From the NCBI RefSeq assembly GCF_021044885.1, contig NZ_JAJNOD010000001.1, positions 434,001-498,000 on the forward strand: a DNA stretch of 64,000 nucleotides, given 5' to 3'. The notes beneath the pieces were generated by a model. That model was not told the DNA's origin and made no database searches. It saw only the letters and a list, made by a program, of their open reading frames with translations. The stretch comes from Microbacterium nymphoidis (lineage in GTDB: Bacteria; Actinomycetota; Actinomycetes; Actinomycetales; Microbacteriaceae). This document shows, one piece after another, positions 8,371 through 20,759 of this stretch. The stretch's first letter is position 1. Every line of letters begins with the position of its first letter. Made by a program: the position numbers and the translations under genes.

Positions 8371-10575
8371 TCACTGTTGCGTTGCGGCGTCTTCCTGCCC
8401 CGCGACGGCGGGGTCCGTGGCATCGGCGGCCGGCGTGTCGGCGGCCGCGACGGCGTGCGCTGCGGCGTCGATGGCCTCATCCGTCACCCGCTCATCGTCA
8501 GAGTCGACGCCGAAGAGGTGCATCGCCGTGCTCGTCAGCGTGACGGTGTCACCCGGGGCGTATGTCAGCCGCTCGGGCTGCGGGCTCTCCTCCTCGCTGG
8601 ACCACAGTGAGCGATATCGCGTGACCCCGGGAATCCGCGGCAGTCGCACCACGATGGGCGACTCGTTTCCGTGAATCATGAGCAGGATCTTGTTGCGCGG
8701 CTCGCCGTCATGCAGGTTCTCCGCCGCGAAATACTGCAGGGTGCGGTGGCCGGCGTTCTGCCAGCGATCTGCCGACATCGTCTCGCCGTTCTCGTCGAAC
8801 CACTCCATCTCGCTCGCGCCCTCGACGTGCTCTCCGAGCACGGCATAGCGGCTCGGGCGGAGAGCGGGGTTCTCCCGCCGGATACGGGTGAGCGCCGACA
8901 CATGCGCACGGAGCTCCTCCTGCCAGGGCTCGTGCTGCCAGCTGAGCCAGGTCATGGGGGAGTCCTGGCAGTAGGCGTTGTTGTTGCCGTGCTGGGTGCG
9001 TCCGGTCTCGTCGCCCGCGGTGATCATCGGCGTGCCGGCCGACAGCAGCAGCGTGCCGAACAGGTTGCGGATCGCCTTGCGCCGTGTCGCGCGGATCGCG
9101 GCGTCGTCTGTGGGACCCTCCGCACCGTGGTTGAAGGACCGGTTCTGATCGGCGCCATCGCGATTGTGCTCGCCGTTGGCGAGGTTGTGCTTGGTGCCGT
9201 AGGAGACCAGGTCGCGCATCGTGAACCCGTCGTGTGCGGTGACGAAGTTGACGCTCGCGAGCGGTCCGCGTTCGTTGGAGAACGTGTTCGACGAGCCCGC
9301 GAGGCGGGTGGCGAACCCGCCGATGCCGGTGGGGGCGATGCCCGCGCGGCGCGCGTAGTCGATGTCGCTCAGCCAGAAGTTGCGCACCCGGTCGCGGTAG
9401 CGGTCGTTCCACTCCTGCCAGCCCGGTCCGAAGTTGCCCGTCTGCCAGCCGCCCATGCCGACGTCCCACGGCTCGGCGATGATCTTCACACCCGCGAGTG
9501 CGGGATCGGTGCGGATCGCCTGTAGCAGCGGGTGGTCCGGGGTGAACTCGTGCCCGGCATCGCGGCCGAGCGAGGTCGCCAGGTCGAAGCGGAACCCGTC
9601 GATGCCGACCTCCTGCGCCCAGTACCGCAGAGAGTCGAGCACGAGTCGCGCAGCGGCCGGTGCGGACGTGTTGAGCGTGTTGCCGCAACCGGTGGTGTCG
9701 ATGTAGGAGCCGTCGTCGCCCTGCCGGTAGTACGTGGCATCGTCCAGACCGCGCAGGCTCGTCGTCGGGCCGCCGGGGCCCTCTTCGGAGGTGTGGTTGT
9801 AGACGACGTCGAGGATGACCTCGATCCCCGCCTGGTGTAGGAGCTTCACCATTCCCTTGAACTCGCGTAGCACCGCCGCCGGGCCAGCACGACGTGCATC
9901 GGCCGTGGCGTACGCGGCATGCGGAGTGAAGAAGGAGACGGTGTTGTACCCCCAGTAGTTCGACAGACCGAGATTCAGCAGGCGCGGCTCCGAGCTGAAC
10001 GCGTGGACGGGCAGCAGCTCTACCGCGGTGATGCCGAGCGATCGGAAGTGCTCGATCATCGCCGGGTGGGCGAGTCCGGCATAGGTGCCGTGCAGCGCCG
10101 GCGGCACGTCGGGGTGCCGCTTGCTCAGACCCTTGAGGTGGCCTTCGTAGATGATCGTCTCGTCCAGCGGGATGGCGGGCTTGGCGACGCCGCCCCAGTC
10201 GAAGGTCTCGTCGATGACGACGCTGCGGAAGTCCTCGTAGCCGTCACCGGGGATCAGACCGCGCGAGTACGGGTCGATCAGCATGCGTTCGCTGTCGAAG
10301 CGCGACCCGGCCGGGCCCGATGCGCGCAGCATGTACGGGCTGCCGACATGCAGGAGGTCGGTGGTCGCGCTCCACACTCCGGCGGGACCGCGGGTGAGGG
10401 TGACCGTGTCGGTCACCCAGTCCAGATCGTCGTCGTTGAAGACGAGCAGTTCGACGGCGGTGGCGTCGTGGGAGTGCACGCGAATCGTGGCGATGCCGTT
10501 CGCCAGGCGGACGCCGAGCCCATCCAGGGCGGCGTCGAGGAACGCGGGCGGCTGCGTCGGGTCGGAGCTGTCCAT
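8371..10575 (-). CDS. glgX: Glycogen debranching enzyme GlgX
   Basis: GlgX, about 734 residues, hydrolyses alpha-1,6 branches of limit dextrin. It has an N-terminal CBM48 domain, then a GH13_11 barrel with the nucleophile region GIDGFRFDLATSLGRD, acid/base IIAEPWDVG and the late VNFVTAHDGFTMRDLVSY motif characteristic of isoamylase-type enzymes. The ATG at 10575 (MDSSDPTQPP) is preferred over GTG 10602 because TACTCT lies exactly six bases upstream, the leaderless geometry seen elsewhere in the window. The C-terminal ~35 residues are an Ala/Asp-rich tail (AVAAADTPAADATD) likely to be disordered. First gene of a glgX-glgE-glgB run, though 35 bases separate it from glgE. Confidence 0.95.
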   Translation of the reverse strand: MDSSDPTQPPAFLDAALDGLGVRLANGIATIRVHSHDATAVELLVFNDDDLDWVTDTVTLTRGPAGVWSATTDLLHVGSPYMLRASGPAGSRFDSERMLIDPYSRGLIPGDGYEDFRSVVIDETFDWGGVAKPAIPLDETIIYEGHLKGLSKRHPDVPPALHGTYAGLAHPAMIEHFRSLGITAVELLPVHAFSSEPRLLNLGLSNYWGYNTVSFFTPHAAYATADARRAGPAAVLREFKGMVKLLHQAGIEVILDVVYNHTSEEGPGGPTTSLRGLDDATYYRQGDDGSYIDTTGCGNTLNTSAPAAARLVLDSLRYWAQEVGIDGFRFDLATSLGRDAGHEFTPDHPLLQAIRTDPALAGVKIIAEPWDVGMGGWQTGNFGPGWQEWNDRYRDRVRNFWLSDIDYARRAGIAPTGIGGFATRLAGSSNTFSNERGPLASVNFVTAHDGFTMRDLVSYGTKHNLANGEHNRDGADQNRSFNHGAEGPTDDAAIRATRRKAIRNLFGTLLLSAGTPMITAGDETGRTQHGNNNAYCQDSPMTWLSWQHEPWQEELRAHVSALTRIRRENPALRPSRYAVLGEHVEGASEMEWFDENGETMSADRWQNAGHRTLQYFAAENLHDGEPRNKILLMIHGNESPIVVRLPRIPGVTRYRSLWSSEEESPQPERLTYAPGDTVTLTSTAMHLFGVDSDDERVTDEAIDAAAHAVAAADTPAADATDPAVAGQEDAATQQ

Positions 10576-10581
10576 CCCCCC

Positions 10582-10587
10582 AGAGTA
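10582..10587 (-). promoter_or_regulatory. Putative -10 box, leaderless glgX
   Basis: TACTCT, six bases (GGGGGG) before the ATG. It favours the ATG start at 10575 over the upstream GTG. Confidence 0.5.
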
Positions 10588-10712
10588 CGGCGAGAATGCC
10601 ACCGTGCGCGTTCATTCATCCACCGTTCCCCCGGCGTCCCGGCGGCGGATCGGAGTGTGTGCCATACACGGTCGCCGACCTGCGTCCTTCCCCCGCGTGG
10701 GAGAGTGGAGGG

Positions 10713-11879
10713 GTGAGCGCATACCTGGATCACGCTGCCGCGACCCCCATGCGGCCCGAGGCCCGCGACGCCTGGGTCGCCGCTGTCGGTGAGCTGGCGA
10801 ACCCCTCATCCATACACGGCGCGGGACAGCATGCCCGCCGGGTTCTGGAGGACGCGCGCGAGGTCATCGCGCGCGTCGTGGACGCGGACCCCATCGAGGT
10901 GGTCTTCACCTCCGGCGGCACCGAGTCCATCAACCTCGCGCTGAAGGGCGCGTGGTGGTCGCGCCCGGCGGATCGCGATGTCATCGTGCTCCCGGACGGC
11001 GAGCATCACGCCACCATGGACAGCGTGGAGTGGCTGCGCAGCGAGCAGGCGGCTCGGGTCCGGCCGGTGCCCCTGAACTTGGAGGGGCGTATCGAGCCAG
11101 CCGCCTTCGGGGTCGCCCTCGGCCCCGACGTCGTGATCTCCACGGCGCTGCTCGCCAACAACGAGGTGGGAACGCTGAACCCCGTCGCGGAGCTCGGCGC
11201 AGTGGCGCAGGATGCGGGAGTGCCCCTTCACATTGACGCTGTCGCCGGCTTCGGGCATCTCCCGCTGTCGTTCGCGCAGCTGCGCGGCGAGGGCGGCGCA
11301 GGCATCGTCGCGATGAGCGTGTCCGCGCACAAGATCGGGGGACCGCCGGCGACGGGGGCCCTCGTGGTGTCGCGGTCGGCTCGTCTGGCGGCTCTCCATC
11401 ACGGGGGTGCAGCACAGCGTGACCTCCGCGCGGGCACGCAGGACGTCGCGGGCGCTGTGGCGTTCGCCGCTGCAGCCGAGGCGATGGCCGCCGGCCGCGA
11501 GGCTGAGGCAGCCCACGACGCCGCGCTCCGGGAGCGGCTGCGACGCGGCATCCTCGCGGCGGTGCCCGAAGCCCAGGTGCTCGGTGCACAGGAACGACTG
11601 CCCGGGAACCTGCACCTGCTCTTCCCCGGCGCATCGGGGGAGTCGCTGCTGTACCTGCTGGATCGGGCCGGTATCGCGGTGTCCACCGGGTCGGCGTGTA
11701 CGGCCGGAATTGCCGAGCCCTCGCACGTAGTGCGCGCCATGGGCCGCGACGAGCGGGATGCGCGCAGCGTGCTGCGCTTTAGCGTGGGCCGCACGAGCAC
11801 GGCGGAGGACGTCGACGCGGTGATCGCGAACATCGGGTCCGCCTACGCGGCAGCGACCGGGGCCGCGCGGCGCTCGTAG
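10713..11879 (+). CDS. Cysteine desulfurase (NifS/IscS class)
   Basis: 388-residue PLP enzyme releasing sulfur from cysteine as an enzyme-bound persulfide. The N-terminus YLDHAAATPM is the family signature. PLP lysine is in SVSAHKIGGPPATG (about 206) and the persulfide cysteine in STGSACTAGI (about 328). The start is GTG 10713, preceded by a purine-rich GAGAGTGGAGGG; the frame opens earlier at 10596 but that part is unlike the family. It ends ten bases before mnmA, so it is the likely sulfur donor for tRNA 2-thiouridine, and perhaps for Fe-S clusters. The paralogue cannot be fixed as IscS or SufS from sequence alone. Confidence 0.93.
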   Translation: MSAYLDHAAATPMRPEARDAWVAAVGELANPSSIHGAGQHARRVLEDAREVIARVVDADPIEVVFTSGGTESINLALKGAWWSRPADRDVIVLPDGEHHATMDSVEWLRSEQAARVRPVPLNLEGRIEPAAFGVALGPDVVISTALLANNEVGTLNPVAELGAVAQDAGVPLHIDAVAGFGHLPLSFAQLRGEGGAGIVAMSVSAHKIGGPPATGALVVSRSARLAALHHGGAAQRDLRAGTQDVAGAVAFAAAAEAMAAGREAEAAHDAALRERLRRGILAAVPEAQVLGAQERLPGNLHLLFPGASGESLLYLLDRAGIAVSTGSACTAGIAEPSHVVRAMGRDERDARSVLRFSVGRTSTAEDVDAVIANIGSAYAAATGAARRS

Positions 11880-11882
11880 ACT
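11877..11882 (+). promoter_or_regulatory. Putative -10 box, leaderless mnmA
   Basis: TAGACT, overlapping the desulfurase stop codon (TAG) and six bases before the mnmA ATG. It implies a second promoter inside the pair. Confidence 0.5.
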
Positions 11883-11888
11883 GGTGAC

Positions 11889-12982
11889 ATGCGAGTTCTG
11901 GCGGCGATGAGCGGTGGCGTGGACTCGGCTGTGGCCGCGGCGCGAGCGGTCGATGCCGGGCACGAGGTGGTGGGCGTGCACCTGGCGCTCTCCCGCGCGG
12001 GCGGCACGTTGCGCACCGGCAGTCGCGGATGCTGCACCATCGAGGACGCCATGGACGCGCGGCGGGTGGCCGACAAGCTGGGCATCCCCTTCTACGTCTG
12101 GGACTTCTCGGAGCGCTTCCGCGATGACGTCATCGCCGACTTCATCTCGGAGTACCAGGCAGGCCGCACGCCCAATCCGTGCATGCGCTGCAACGAGAAG
12201 ATCAAGTTCGCCGCGCTGCTGGAGCGGGCGATCGAGCTGGGATTCGACGCCGTGTGCACCGGGCACTACGCGAGCCTTCGCGACGGCGAACGTGGGCTGG
12301 AGCTGCACCGCGCCGCAGATGACGCGAAGGATCAGTCGTACGTCCTGGGGGTGCTGACTGCCGAGCAGCTCGCGCACACCTACTTCCCGCTGGGGGACAC
12401 CCCGTCTAAGGCCGTCGTTCGTGCGGAGGCCGCCGAACGCGGGCTGCTCGTAGCCTCCAAGCCCGACAGCCACGACATCTGCTTCATCCCGGATGGCGAC
12501 ACCCGCGGATGGCTTGCGGAGAAGGTCGGAACGGCTACGGGCGACATCGTCGATCGCGAGGGGCACGTGGTCGGCTCGCACGAGGGCGCGCACGCCTACA
12601 CCGTCGGACAGCGACGCGGGCTCCACCTGGGCGTCCCCGCTGCCGACGGCAAGCCGCGATTCGTGCTTGAGGTCCGCCCGGTGTCGAACACGGTCGTGGT
12701 GGGGCCGAAGGAAGCGCTCGCGATCGGACGCATCGCCGGGGCGCGGTTGAGCTGGGCGGGTGCGGAGCCGCTGACCGACGAGTTCGCGTGCGACGTGCAG
12801 ATCCGTGCGCACGCCGATCCCGTGCCCGCTCAGGCCGTGCGGGGCGAGGACGGTCTCATCGTCACACCGGTCGAGCCGCTGGACGGCGTCGCTCCGGGCC
12901 AGACCGCCGTCCTCTATGACGGCACGCGCGTGATCGGGCAGTTCACGATCGACCGCACCGAGTCGGCGGTTCCCGTCGGCTG

Positions 12983-12983
<1 letters not shown>
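11889..12983 (+). CDS. mnmA: tRNA-specific 2-thiouridylase MnmA
   Basis: 364 residues. MnmA adenylates U34 of tRNA-Lys/Glu/Gln and inserts sulfur. The PP-loop SGGVDSA is at residues 8-14. The two catalytic cysteines are in [12 protein letters not shown] (about 97-108) and [11 protein letters not shown] (about 199). The C-terminal beta-barrel with [10 protein letters not shown] is intact, and length matches the family. Directly downstream of a cysteine desulfurase, consistent with sulfur relay. Confidence 0.97.
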
Positions 12984-15398
<2,415 letters not shown>

Positions 15399-15421
15399 TC
15401 CGTTCACGGTTGCCCGCCGTT

Positions 15422-15456
15422 CTTCGCGGGAGACTCGCTGAGACTCCCGCGAAGAT
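15422..15456. terminator. Bidirectional intrinsic terminator
   Basis: A 12-bp perfect stem (15422-15433 with 15445-15456), with TTCTTC/GAAGA ends, sits between convergent ligA and the acyl-CoA ligase gene. Confidence 0.8.
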
Positions 15457-15468
15457 CGGCGAGCCCGC

Positions 15469-17169
15469 TCAGCCGCCCGTCGTCAGACCGAGGATCTGCT
15501 GCTTCACCTGACGACGCAGGACCTTGCCGATCATGGACTTCGGGAGCTCGTCGACCACGAACACGCGACGCGGCACCTTGTACGGCGTCAGCAGGCCGCG
15601 GGCGTACTCGCGGATCGCCTCGACGTCCACGGATGCCCCAGGGCGAAGGACGATGGCTGCGACGACCTCTTCGCCGGAGTGGTCGCTCGGCAGCCCGACG
15701 ACCGCCGCATCTTCGACGTCCTCATGCTGACGGAGCGCGTTCTCGACCTCGGTCGGGGCGACATTGAAGCCGCCGGTGATGATGAGCTCCTTGATGCGAT
15801 CGACGATGCGGACGAAACCGCCCTCGTCGATGGTGACGATGTCGCCGGTGCGGTACCAGCCGTCCACGAACGCGGCCTCGGTTTCCTCGGGTTTGCCGTA
15901 GTAGCCGGAGAACACCTGAGGACCACGTACCACCAGCTCGCCTTCGGCGCCGGCGGGCACGTCCTGGGCCGGGTTGTCCGGGTCGACCACGCGGCACTCG
16001 GTGCCCGGCAGAGGCAGCCCGACGGTCCCGGCGACACGGTTGTCCGCCACCGGATTGGCCATCAAAACCGGGGAGCACTCGCTGAGCCCGTAGCCCTCCA
16101 CGAGGAATCCGCCGGACGCCGCCTCGAACGGCACGACCAGTTCGTGGCGCAGCGCCATGGCGCCCGAGATGGCGACCTCGGTGCCCCGGATTGAGATTCC
16201 CTTCTCGATGGATCGGGCCAGCAGCCGCTCCGCGATCGGCGGCACGAGGGGCAGGAAGGTGGCGGGGTGCTTCTTCATGACGTCGAGCACCATGTCCGGA
16301 TCGAACTTCGGGAACAGCACCAGGCGAGCGCCCATCGACATCGCGAACGTGAGGCAGAGCGTCAGACCGTACGCGTGGAACATCGGCAGCACGGCGTAGA
16401 CGACGCATCCGTCGCCACGTGTGATCGAGGGCACCCACGCTCGGGCCTGGGCTGCGTTCGAGAGCAGGTTGCGGTGGGTGAGCGCCGCTCCCTTGGGTGT
16501 TCCCGTCGTGCCGCTGGTGTACTGGATGATCGCGAGGTCGTCGGTGGCGGGCTGTGCCCAGCTTCCCGGAAGTCGCCCGGCCGACACGATCTTCTCCCAG
16601 GGCACGGTGCCGCGCACCGGCGCATAGAGCGCTTCGCGCGATTCGCGAGCACGTGCGACGGGGAGCCGGAGCGCCAGACGCATGGTGGCAGGCATCGCCC
16701 GGGTCACATCCACCGAGATCAAGGTGGAGACGGCAAGGTCCTGCGGGAAGTCCTGGACGTCGGCCACCACCTTGTTCCACACGATGGCGTGTTTGGCTCC
16801 GTGATCCTCGAACTGCTTGCGCAACTCGCGCGGCGTGTAGAGCGGATTGTGCTCCACCGCCACGGCGCCCAGGCGGAGCACCGCATAGAACGCGATGATG
16901 TGCTGCGGGCAGTTCGGCAGGATGATCGCCACGGTGTCACCGGAGCGCACGCCGTGATCGCGAAGCCCCTGCGCGGCGCGTTCGATCTGCTCGAGCAGCT
17001 GCGCGTATGTGGTCTCGCGTCCGAAGAACTCCAGCGCTGGAGCCTCCGGGTAGTCACGAGCTGACGCGATGACGATGTCGACGAGCGAGCCGGAAACGGG
17101 CTCGAGGTCCGCGGGGACACCGGCGGCGTAGCTGGCGATCCAGGGACGAGGGGGGTCGTAAGTGCTCAC
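15469..17169 (-). CDS. Long-chain fatty-acid--CoA ligase (AMP-binding)
   Basis: 566-residue adenylate-forming enzyme that activates a fatty acid with ATP and CoA. The AMP-binding P-loop YTSGTTGTPKG is near residue 215. The core VEGYGLSECSP, the adenosine-contact DGWYRTGDI and hinge IVDRIKELIITGGFNV, and the C-terminal catalytic lysine region ELPKSMIGKVLRRQ are all present. Length matches the FadD family; chain-length preference cannot be read from sequence. The start is GTG 17169 with TAGGCT six bases upstream. Monocistronic, convergent with ligA. Confidence 0.93.
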   Translation of the reverse strand: MSTYDPPRPWIASYAAGVPADLEPVSGSLVDIVIASARDYPEAPALEFFGRETTYAQLLEQIERAAQGLRDHGVRSGDTVAIILPNCPQHIIAFYAVLRLGAVAVEHNPLYTPRELRKQFEDHGAKHAIVWNKVVADVQDFPQDLAVSTLISVDVTRAMPATMRLALRLPVARARESREALYAPVRGTVPWEKIVSAGRLPGSWAQPATDDLAIIQYTSGTTGTPKGAALTHRNLLSNAAQARAWVPSITRGDGCVVYAVLPMFHAYGLTLCLTFAMSMGARLVLFPKFDPDMVLDVMKKHPATFLPLVPPIAERLLARSIEKGISIRGTEVAISGAMALRHELVVPFEAASGGFLVEGYGLSECSPVLMANPVADNRVAGTVGLPLPGTECRVVDPDNPAQDVPAGAEGELVVRGPQVFSGYYGKPEETEAAFVDGWYRTGDIVTIDEGGFVRIVDRIKELIITGGFNVAPTEVENALRQHEDVEDAAVVGLPSDHSGEEVVAAIVLRPGASVDVEAIREYARGLLTPYKVPRRVFVVDELPKSMIGKVLRRQVKQQILGLTTGG

Positions 17170-17175
17170 CCGCTC

Positions 17176-17181
17176 AGCCTA
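17176..17181 (-). promoter_or_regulatory. Putative -10 box, leaderless acyl-CoA ligase
   Basis: TAGGCT, six bases (GAGCGG) before the GTG start. Confidence 0.5.
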
Positions 17182-17231
17182 CGACCGCGATGTGACGCGC
17201 CCGGTGCGAACCGCGCGGTGGGAGGACCCTC

Positions 17232-17263
17232 GTGTGGGGAGTGTGGGGAGTGTGGGGAGTGTG
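17232..17263. repeat. Short tandem repeat, GTGTGGGGA x3.5
   Basis: Three exact 9-bp units plus a partial fourth in the divergent intergenic region between the acyl-CoA ligase and gatC. Nine is a slippage-prone microsatellite length; it could alter promoter spacing if copy number varies. Confidence 0.9.
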
Positions 17264-17306
17264 ACCCGGCCGTGACCTGCCAGCAGAGAGAGCCGATCGA
17301 TGGAAC

Positions 17307-17312
17307 TAGACT
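17307..17312 (+). promoter_or_regulatory. Putative -10 box, leaderless gatC
   Basis: TAGACT, six bases before the gatC GTG; drives the gatCAB operon if correct. Confidence 0.5.
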
Positions 17313-17318
17313 GATCGG

Positions 17319-17618
17319 GTGTCTGAAATCACCCCCGAACTCGTCCGTCATCTCGGCGTGCTCGCGCGGATCCAGCTCTCCGACGAGGAGGTCGAGCGAC
17401 TGACCGGTCAGCTCGGCGCCATCGTCGACAACATCGCCAAGGTGTCGGAGGTCGCAACCCCCGACGTTCCCGCGACGAGCCACCCGATCCCGCTCGCCAA
17501 CGTCTTCCGTCCCGACGAGCCGCAGCAGCCGCTGACGGTCGCGGAGGTCCTGCAGAATGCGCCCGACTCCGACGACGACCGCTTCCGCGTGACCGCGATC
17601 CTGGGAGAAGAGCAGTGA
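17319..17618 (+). CDS. gatC: Asp-tRNA(Asn)/Glu-tRNA(Gln) amidotransferase subunit C
   Basis: 99 residues, the normal GatC length. It stabilises the GatA-GatB complex that converts misacylated Glu-tRNA(Gln) and Asp-tRNA(Asn) to the amidated forms. Conserved N-terminal helix ([22 protein letters not shown]) and extended C-terminus with [12 protein letters not shown] start, leaderless signature. The stop overlaps gatA by four bases. Confidence 0.96.
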   Translation: MSEITPELVRHLGVLARIQLSDEEVERLTGQLGAIVDNIAKVSEVATPDVPATSHPIPLANVFRPDEPQQPLTVAEVLQNAPDSDDDRFRVTAILGEEQ

Positions 17619-19150
17619 GCGACATCATTCGCCTGTCCGCCGCCGATCTGGCGGCGCAGCTGCGCGCCGGTGCGGTGTCAGCGGTGGAGGCCACCCGTGC
17701 CCACCTCGACCGCATCGCCGCCGTCGACACCGACGTGCACGCCTTCCTGCACGTCAACGAGCACGCCGAGCGCTACGCGGCGGACATCGACCAGCGCCGG
17801 GCCGCCGGTGAGGAGCTTCCCGAGCTCGCCGGTGTACCCCTCGCCGTCAAGGACGTGCTGGTCACCACCGACATGCCCTCCACGTCGGGATCGAAGATCC
17901 TCGAGGGCTACATGTCGCCCTACGATGCGACGGTCGTCGCGCGTGCTCGTGCGGCCGGTCTGATCGCCATCGGCAAGACCAACATGGACGAGTTCGCCAT
18001 GGGCTCCTCCACGGAGCACTCCGCGTACGGGCCCACCCACAACCCGTGGGATCTCGAGCGGATCCCGGGTGGATCGGGTGGCGGATCGGCCGCTGCCGTG
18101 GCCGCGTTCGAGGCGCCGCTGGCGCTCGGATCCGACACTGGCGGCTCGATCCGTCAGCCGGCGCACGTCACCGGAACGGTGGGCATGAAGCCGACCTACG
18201 GGGCGGTCAGCCGCTACGGCGCGATCGCGCTGGCGTCCAGCCTCGACCAGGTCGGCCCGGTCACCCGCACGGTGCTCGACTCTGCTCTGCTGCAGGACAT
18301 CATCGGCGGGCACGACGCGAACGATGCCACCTCGCTGGCCGAGCAGTGGCCCTCCTTTGCCGCGGCTGCTCGCGAGGGCGCCCGCGGGGACGTGCTGAAG
18401 GGGCTCAAGGTCGGTGTGATCACGGAGCTGCCGGACAGCGGCTTCCAGCCGGGCGTGGCCGAGTCGTTCCGCTCGGCGCTGGCCGCCATGGAGGCTCAGG
18501 GTGCAGAGATCGTCGAGATCAGCGCGCCCCACTTCGAGTACGGTGTCGCCGCCTACTACCTGATCCTTCCGGCAGAAGCCTCCAGCAACCTCGCCAAGTT
18601 CGACTCGGTGCGCTTCGGTCTCCGGGTGACCCCCGACGGTGGCGCCACGGTGGAGGACGTCATGGCGGCCACCCGCGAGGCCGGATTCGGCGAGGAGGTT
18701 AAGCGCCGCATCATCCTGGGCACGTACGCGCTGTCCGCCGGCTATTACGACGCCTACTACGGCAGCGCCCAGAAGGTGCGCACGCTCATCCAGCGCGACT
18801 TCGACAACGCATTCGAGAAGGTCGACGTGATCGCGACCCCGGCTGCTCCCACCACCGCGTTCAAGCTGGGCGAGCGCATCGGCGACCCGCTGCAGATGTA
18901 CCTCAACGACGTCACCACGATTCCGGCGAACCTGGCGGGTGTACCGGGTATCACCCTGCCGTCCGGACTCGCGTCCGACGACGGCCTCCCGGTCGGCATC
19001 CAGTTCCTGGCCCCGGCCCGTGAGGATGCCCGTCTCTACCGCGTCGGCGCAGCACTCGAGACCCTGCTCGTGGACCAGTGGGGCGGCCCGCTCCTGGAGC
19101 GCGCCCCGCGGCTGCCGGGCGAGATCACTCACGAAGGCGAGGCACGCTGA
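17615..19150 (+). CDS. gatA: Asp-tRNA(Asn)/Glu-tRNA(Gln) amidotransferase subunit A
   Basis: 511-residue amidase-signature subunit that hydrolyses glutamine and feeds ammonia to GatB. The catalytic triad is visible: Lys in [11 protein letters not shown] (about 75), cis-Ser in [13 protein letters not shown] (about 155), nucleophile Ser in [11 protein letters not shown] (about 178). GTG start within GTGA shared with the gatC stop. The stop overlaps gatB by one base (TGATG). Confidence 0.97.
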   Translation: MSDIIRLSAADLAAQLRAGAVSAVEATRAHLDRIAAVDTDVHAFLHVNEHAERYAADIDQRRAAGEELPELAGVPLAVKDVLVTTDMPSTSGSKILEGYMSPYDATVVARARAAGLIAIGKTNMDEFAMGSSTEHSAYGPTHNPWDLERIPGGSGGGSAAAVAAFEAPLALGSDTGGSIRQPAHVTGTVGMKPTYGAVSRYGAIALASSLDQVGPVTRTVLDSALLQDIIGGHDANDATSLAEQWPSFAAAAREGARGDVLKGLKVGVITELPDSGFQPGVAESFRSALAAMEAQGAEIVEISAPHFEYGVAAYYLILPAEASSNLAKFDSVRFGLRVTPDGGATVEDVMAATREAGFGEEVKRRIILGTYALSAGYYDAYYGSAQKVRTLIQRDFDNAFEKVDVIATPAAPTTAFKLGERIGDPLQMYLNDVTTIPANLAGVPGITLPSGLASDDGLPVGIQFLAPAREDARLYRVGAALETLLVDQWGGPLLERAPRLPGEITHEGEAR

Positions 19151-20664
19151 TGGCCGACAAGCTGATGGACTTCGACAAAGCCCTCGAACTGTTCGAGCCG
19201 GTGCTCGGCTTCGAGGTGCACGTCGAGCTCAACACGCGCACGAAGATGTTCTCCTCGGCGCCGAATCCCGCACATCCGGACAACCACGACGCCGGACCCA
19301 ACACGCTGGTCGCCCCGGTGGACATGGGGCTGCCGGGATCCATGCCCGTGGTGAACGCACAGGCGATCGAGTCCTCGATCAGCCTGGGCCTCGCCCTCGG
19401 CTGCTCGATCGCACCGTCGAGCCGGTTCGCGCGGAAGAACTACTTCTATCCGGACCTCGGCAAGAACTACCAGATCTCGCAGTACGACGAGCCGATCGCC
19501 TTCGAGGGTTCCGTGGAGATCGAGCTGGAGGACGGCACGCTGGTGACCATCCCCATCGAGCGCGCCCACATGGAGGAGGACGCGGGCAAGCTCACCCACA
19601 TGGGTGGTTCGACCGGCCGCATCCAGGGCGCTGAGTACTCCCTCGTCGACTACAACCGTGCGGGTGTGCCCCTGGTGGAGATCGTCACCAAGCCGATCTT
19701 CGGTGCCGAGCACCGTGCGCCCGAGTACGCGAAGGCCTATGTCGCCACGATCCGCGACATCGCGAAGGCCCTCGGAATCTCTGAGGCGCGTATGGAGCGC
19801 GGGAATCTGCGGTGCGACGCGAACGTCTCGCTGCGTCCGCGCGGCCAGGAGAAGCTGGGAACGCGCACCGAGACGAAGAACGTCAACTCGATGCGCTCCG
19901 TCGAGCGTGCCGTACGCTACGAGATCCAGCGTCAGGCCGCGATTCTCGCCGACGGCGGGATCATCACCCAGGAGACGCGACACTGGCACGAGGACACCGG
20001 TCAGACCTCGGCGGGGCGCCCCAAGTCCGACGCCGATGACTACCGCTACTTCCCGGAGCCCGACCTGGTCCCCGTGCAGCCGTCTGCTGAGCTGATCGAG
20101 CGCCTCCGCGCCGCGCTGCCTGAGGCCCCGGTGGCCCGTCGTCGCCGGCTCAAGGCGGAGTGGGGCTTCACCGACCTCGAGTTCCAGGACGTCAGCAACG
20201 GTGGTCTGCTCGACCAGGTCGCGGCCACGATCGCCGCGGGCGCCGCTCCGGCATCAGCCCGCAAGTGGTGGACGGGTGAGATCACCCGCATCGCCAACGC
20301 GTCGGAGCGCGACGCGGCGGATCTGGTGTCGCCGGAGCACGTCGCCGCGCTCCAGCAGCTGGTCGATGAGGGTACGCTCACCGACAAGCTGGCGCGCCAG
20401 GTTCTGGAAGGCGTCATCGCCGGCGAGGGCGACCCGCAGACGGTCGTCGACGCACGCGGCCTTGCTGTCGTCTCGGACGACGGCGCACTCATCGCCGCGA
20501 TCGATGAGGCACTGGCCGCGCAGCCGGACGTCCTGGAGAAGATCCGCGACGGCAAGGTGCAGGCAGCGGGCGCCGTGATCGGCGCTGTCATGAAGGCCAT
20601 GAAGGGCCAGGCGGACGCCGCGCGCGTGCGCGAACTCGTGCTGGAGCGCGCGGGCCAGGCCTGA
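19150..20664 (+). CDS. gatB: Asp-tRNA(Asn)/Glu-tRNA(Gln) amidotransferase subunit B
   Basis: 504 residues. The kinase/transamidase subunit begins with the GatB signature [15 protein letters not shown], contains [16 protein letters not shown] and [10 protein letters not shown], and ends with the YqeY-like tRNA-binding tail (about 350-504). The ATG at 19150 overlaps the gatA stop; the frame is open further upstream but that lies inside gatA. A hairpin follows the stop, closing the gatCAB operon. Presence of GatCAB implies an indirect route for at least Gln-tRNA. Confidence 0.97.
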   Translation: MADKLMDFDKALELFEPVLGFEVHVELNTRTKMFSSAPNPAHPDNHDAGPNTLVAPVDMGLPGSMPVVNAQAIESSISLGLALGCSIAPSSRFARKNYFYPDLGKNYQISQYDEPIAFEGSVEIELEDGTLVTIPIERAHMEEDAGKLTHMGGSTGRIQGAEYSLVDYNRAGVPLVEIVTKPIFGAEHRAPEYAKAYVATIRDIAKALGISEARMERGNLRCDANVSLRPRGQEKLGTRTETKNVNSMRSVERAVRYEIQRQAAILADGGIITQETRHWHEDTGQTSAGRPKSDADDYRYFPEPDLVPVQPSAELIERLRAALPEAPVARRRRLKAEWGFTDLEFQDVSNGGLLDQVAATIAAGAAPASARKWWTGEITRIANASERDAADLVSPEHVAALQQLVDEGTLTDKLARQVLEGVIAGEGDPQTVVDARGLAVVSDDGALIAAIDEALAAQPDVLEKIRDGKVQAAGAVIGAVMKAMKGQADAARVRELVLERAGQA

Positions 20665-20676
20665 CCCGTCACCCAC

Positions 20677-20710
20677 GATGCGGGGTCCGCCTGAGGGCGG
20701 GCCCCGCATC
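20677..20710 (+). terminator. Intrinsic terminator after gatB
   Basis: A 15-bp stem (20677-20691 with 20696-20710, one G-T pair) and 4-base loop followed by GTCTCT. Confidence 0.8.
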
Positions 20711-20759
20711 GTCTCTCCAGCCGCCGCCCGATGTCGGTGGCCCGAGGGAGGATGGAGAT

